Assembly (NCBI RefSeq): GCF_001188955.3
Contig: NZ_JPRF03000012.1
Location: forward strand, 1 to 64,000
Direction: 5' to 3'
DNA: 64,000 bases
DNA from: Kitasatospora aureofaciens
GTDB lineage: Bacteria; Actinomycetota; Actinomycetes; Streptomycetales; Streptomycetaceae
Under the pieces are notes generated by a model, which saw nothing but the letters and a program-made list of their open reading frames with translations, searched no databases and was not told the DNA's origin. Positions 62,783-64,000 of the stretch are shown here, piece after piece. Positions within the stretch are counted from its first letter, which is position 1. Every line of letters starts with the position of its first letter. Position numbers and translations under genes: made by a program.

Positions 62783-63166
62783 TCAGCCCGCGGCCGCGGT
62801 GGGCTCCTCGTGGTCGGCGGCGGCGCACTCGTCGAGGAGGGGGCGCATGCCGTCGTCGACGAGCCGGTAGCGCACCACGCGTCCGTCCTTGTCGCCGGTG
62901 ACCACGCCCGCGGTGCGGAGCAGGCGCAGGGCCTGGGAGACGGCGGGGTCGCGCATGCCGGTGGCCACTGCCAGGTCGCTGACGGCGAGCGGGCCGGCCC
63001 GGTGGAGGGCGAGCAGCAGGGCGAGCCGTCCGGGGTCGGCGAGCAGGGAGAACCGTTCGGCCCAGGAGCGGACGTGCTCGGTGTCACCGATGGCGGCGAT
63101 GGCTTCGCAGACCCGGTGTCCGTCGATGGTGCGGTGGCCCGCGCGGTCGGCCGGTACGAGATGCAT
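62783..63166 (-). CDS. ArsR-family metal-responsive regulator
   Basis: 127-residue winged-helix repressor. The DNA-binding core reads LLADPGRLALLLALHRAGP and LAVSDLAVATGMRDPAVSQA with LRLLRTAGVVTGDKDGRVVRY. His residues in the N-terminal tail (MHLVPADRAGH) and Asp/Glu/His near the C-terminus (VDDGMRPLLDECAAADHEEP) resemble the sensing sites of the nickel/cobalt NmtR group. It lies next to a nickel/cobalt permease gene, so it probably represses that gene when metal is present or absent (inference). Start ATG 63166. Confidence 0.85.
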   Translation of the reverse strand: MHLVPADRAGHRTIDGHRVCEAIAAIGDTEHVRSWAERFSLLADPGRLALLLALHRAGPLAVSDLAVATGMRDPAVSQALRLLRTAGVVTGDKDGRVVRYRLVDDGMRPLLDECAAADHEEPTAAAG

Positions 63167-63254
63167 GCGGACATTCTGGCAGCTCACGACCTGTGATCCT
63201 GGACACCTGCACAGGTGCGCAACCTTGCGAGGGTGGTGTCCTGCCCCTACGGTG

Positions 63255-63430
63255 TTCCCCGCCGTGGTGTTCGGGAAGACCGGTGACGGACCATCAACAG
63301 GTCCCAGTCCGGAGCGGCCCTCGCCACTGTGATCGGGGGAGAGTTGTCCGGACCCACGTGCCACTGGGCGCCTAGTGCGCCTGGGAAGGCGGGTCCGGAA
63401 GCCCCGTAAGCCAGGAGACCGGCCACGGCA
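63255..63430 (+). ncRNA. Cobalamin riboswitch
   Basis: Upstream of the nickel/cobalt permease are the conserved cobalamin-riboswitch elements in order: TTCGGGAAGACCGGTG (63270-63285), the GCCACTG segments near 63322 and 63359, GGGAAGGC (63383-63390) and the B12 box AGCCAGGAGACCGGCC (63409-63424). Such RNAs bind adenosylcobalamin and usually reduce expression when B12 is plentiful, sensible here because the permease supplies cobalt for B12. Confidence 0.88.
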
Positions 63431-63473
63431 TCTCACGAAGTCATTCCACGAGGTGCTGGAGCGTGATCCGCAG

Positions 63474-64000
63474 ATGACCCTGCCCGAAACCGCCACTCCC
63501 GCCGAGGCGGCCCCCTCCGTCCTGCCCACCTTCCGGTGGAAGCGCCAGGACACCATCCGTACCGCCGGGCTGATGGGGGTGATCCTGGCCATGCACGTGG
63601 TGGCGTTCGGGACGCTCGTCTTCCTGGTCGCCCCGCACAACTACGCGGTCGGCACCCAGGTGTTCGGGGTCGGCCTCGGCATCACCGCGTACACCCTGGG
63701 CATGCGGCACGCCTTCGACGCCGACCACATCGCGGTGATCGACAACACCACCCGCAAGCTGATGGCGGACGGCAAGCGGCCGGTCTCGGTAGGCTTCTGG
63801 TTCGCGCTCGGCCACTCCTCGATGGTGGTCCTGATGGCCGCCCTGGTGGCGGGCGGCGCCCAGCTGGCGAACACGCTGATGGACGACGACTCGGCCACCC
63901 ACAAGTGGCTCGGGCTGGTCGGCACCACGGCCTCCGGCGCCTTCCTCTACCTGATCGGCGCGCTCAACCTGGCGGCGCTGCTCGGCATCCTCAAGGTGTT
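63474..64000 (+). CDS. Nickel/cobalt transporter of the NiCoT (HoxN/NixA) family, N-terminal part
   Basis: The first 175 residues of a permease that continues past the right edge. The family signature LGMRHAFDADHIAVIDNTTRK (His79, His85 in RHAFDADH, 78-85) and FWFALGHSSMVV are present, with at least three membrane helices (about residues 31-53, 62-75 and 108-130). It imports Ni2+ and/or Co2+; the cobalamin riboswitch upstream favours cobalt. ATG 63474 is chosen, with GGAG 12 bases upstream; GTG 63453 is an in-frame alternative. Flanked by an ArsR regulator. Confidence 0.92.
   Translation, partial: MTLPETATPAEAAPSVLPTFRWKRQDTIRTAGLMGVILAMHVVAFGTLVFLVAPHNYAVGTQVFGVGLGITAYTLGMRHAFDADHIAVIDNTTRKLMADGKRPVSVGFWFALGHSSMVVLMAALVAGGAQLANTLMDDDSATHKWLGLVGTTASGAFLYLIGALNLAALLGILKV

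Overview
The window is a stretch of actinobacterial core chromosome. The very high G+C content with G/C-ending codons, many GTG and TTG starts, the sporulation gene ssgB, two membrane-phosphoinositide genes and the gene order all point to a Streptomycetaceae member. Sequence details such as the S4 protein make Kitasatospora or a close relative my best guess (inference). The order thrS, HIT protein, pgsA, acyltransferase, pimA, pdxS, pdxT, yebC, ruvCAB, yajC-secDF, apt, relA, cyclophilin, hisS-aspS, rarA, alaS, ruvX, mltG, aroE-C-K-B-Q is the same conserved block known in mycobacteria and Streptomyces, so most of the window is housekeeping DNA with small variable insertions.

Layout. 1-9.1 kb is a mosaic: the N-terminal part of a Ser/Thr kinase, a small membrane protein, a six-gene tRNA operon on the minus strand (Gly, Cys and four identical Val-GAC), the folate genes pabB-pabC, acetyltransferase, DsbA-like and CGNR proteins, ssgB, and two Val-CAC tRNA genes each with its own terminator. 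9.1-11.8 kb holds a DEDDh exonuclease and an unassigned pair (a DUF4365-type protein plus an unknown 388-residue protein). 11.9-22 kb carries thrS, a HIT hydrolase and the phosphatidylinositol mannoside genes, interrupted by a large membrane protein, a DCC thiol oxidoreductase and an EF-G-like protein. 23-28 kb is vitamin B6 synthesis (pdxST), yebC and the Holliday junction genes ruvCAB. 28.4-35.1 kb is the Sec accessory genes yajC-secD-secF, then apt and relA (purine salvage and ppGpp). 35.2-41.5 kb holds a DUF349 protein, a membrane cyclophilin, an MBL hydrolase and hisS-aspS. 41.6-49.6 kb holds an acetyltransferase, PPK2, an ABM-domain remnant, rarA, rpsD, a TPR protein and a STAND ATPase. 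48.6-60.4 kb is the alaS-ruvX-mltG-mltG-aroECKBQ run, in which the aro genes make chorismate, the substrate of the pabB product at the other end. 60.5-64 kb ends with a P-loop protein carrying an apparent frameshift, a Nei-type glycosylase, a truncated STAND gene, an ArsR regulator, a cobalamin riboswitch and the start of a nickel/cobalt permease.

No transposase, integrase, CRISPR array or secondary-metabolite cluster is visible. The least conventional signals are: two tandem mltG genes, the second with a long glutamine-rich cytoplasmic tail; six valine tRNA genes within about 7.3 kb; a SecD with a roughly 100-residue Ala/Ser/Pro insert; an EF-G paralogue with altered GTPase motifs; two decayed genes; and a large two-part inverted repeat downstream of ssgB.
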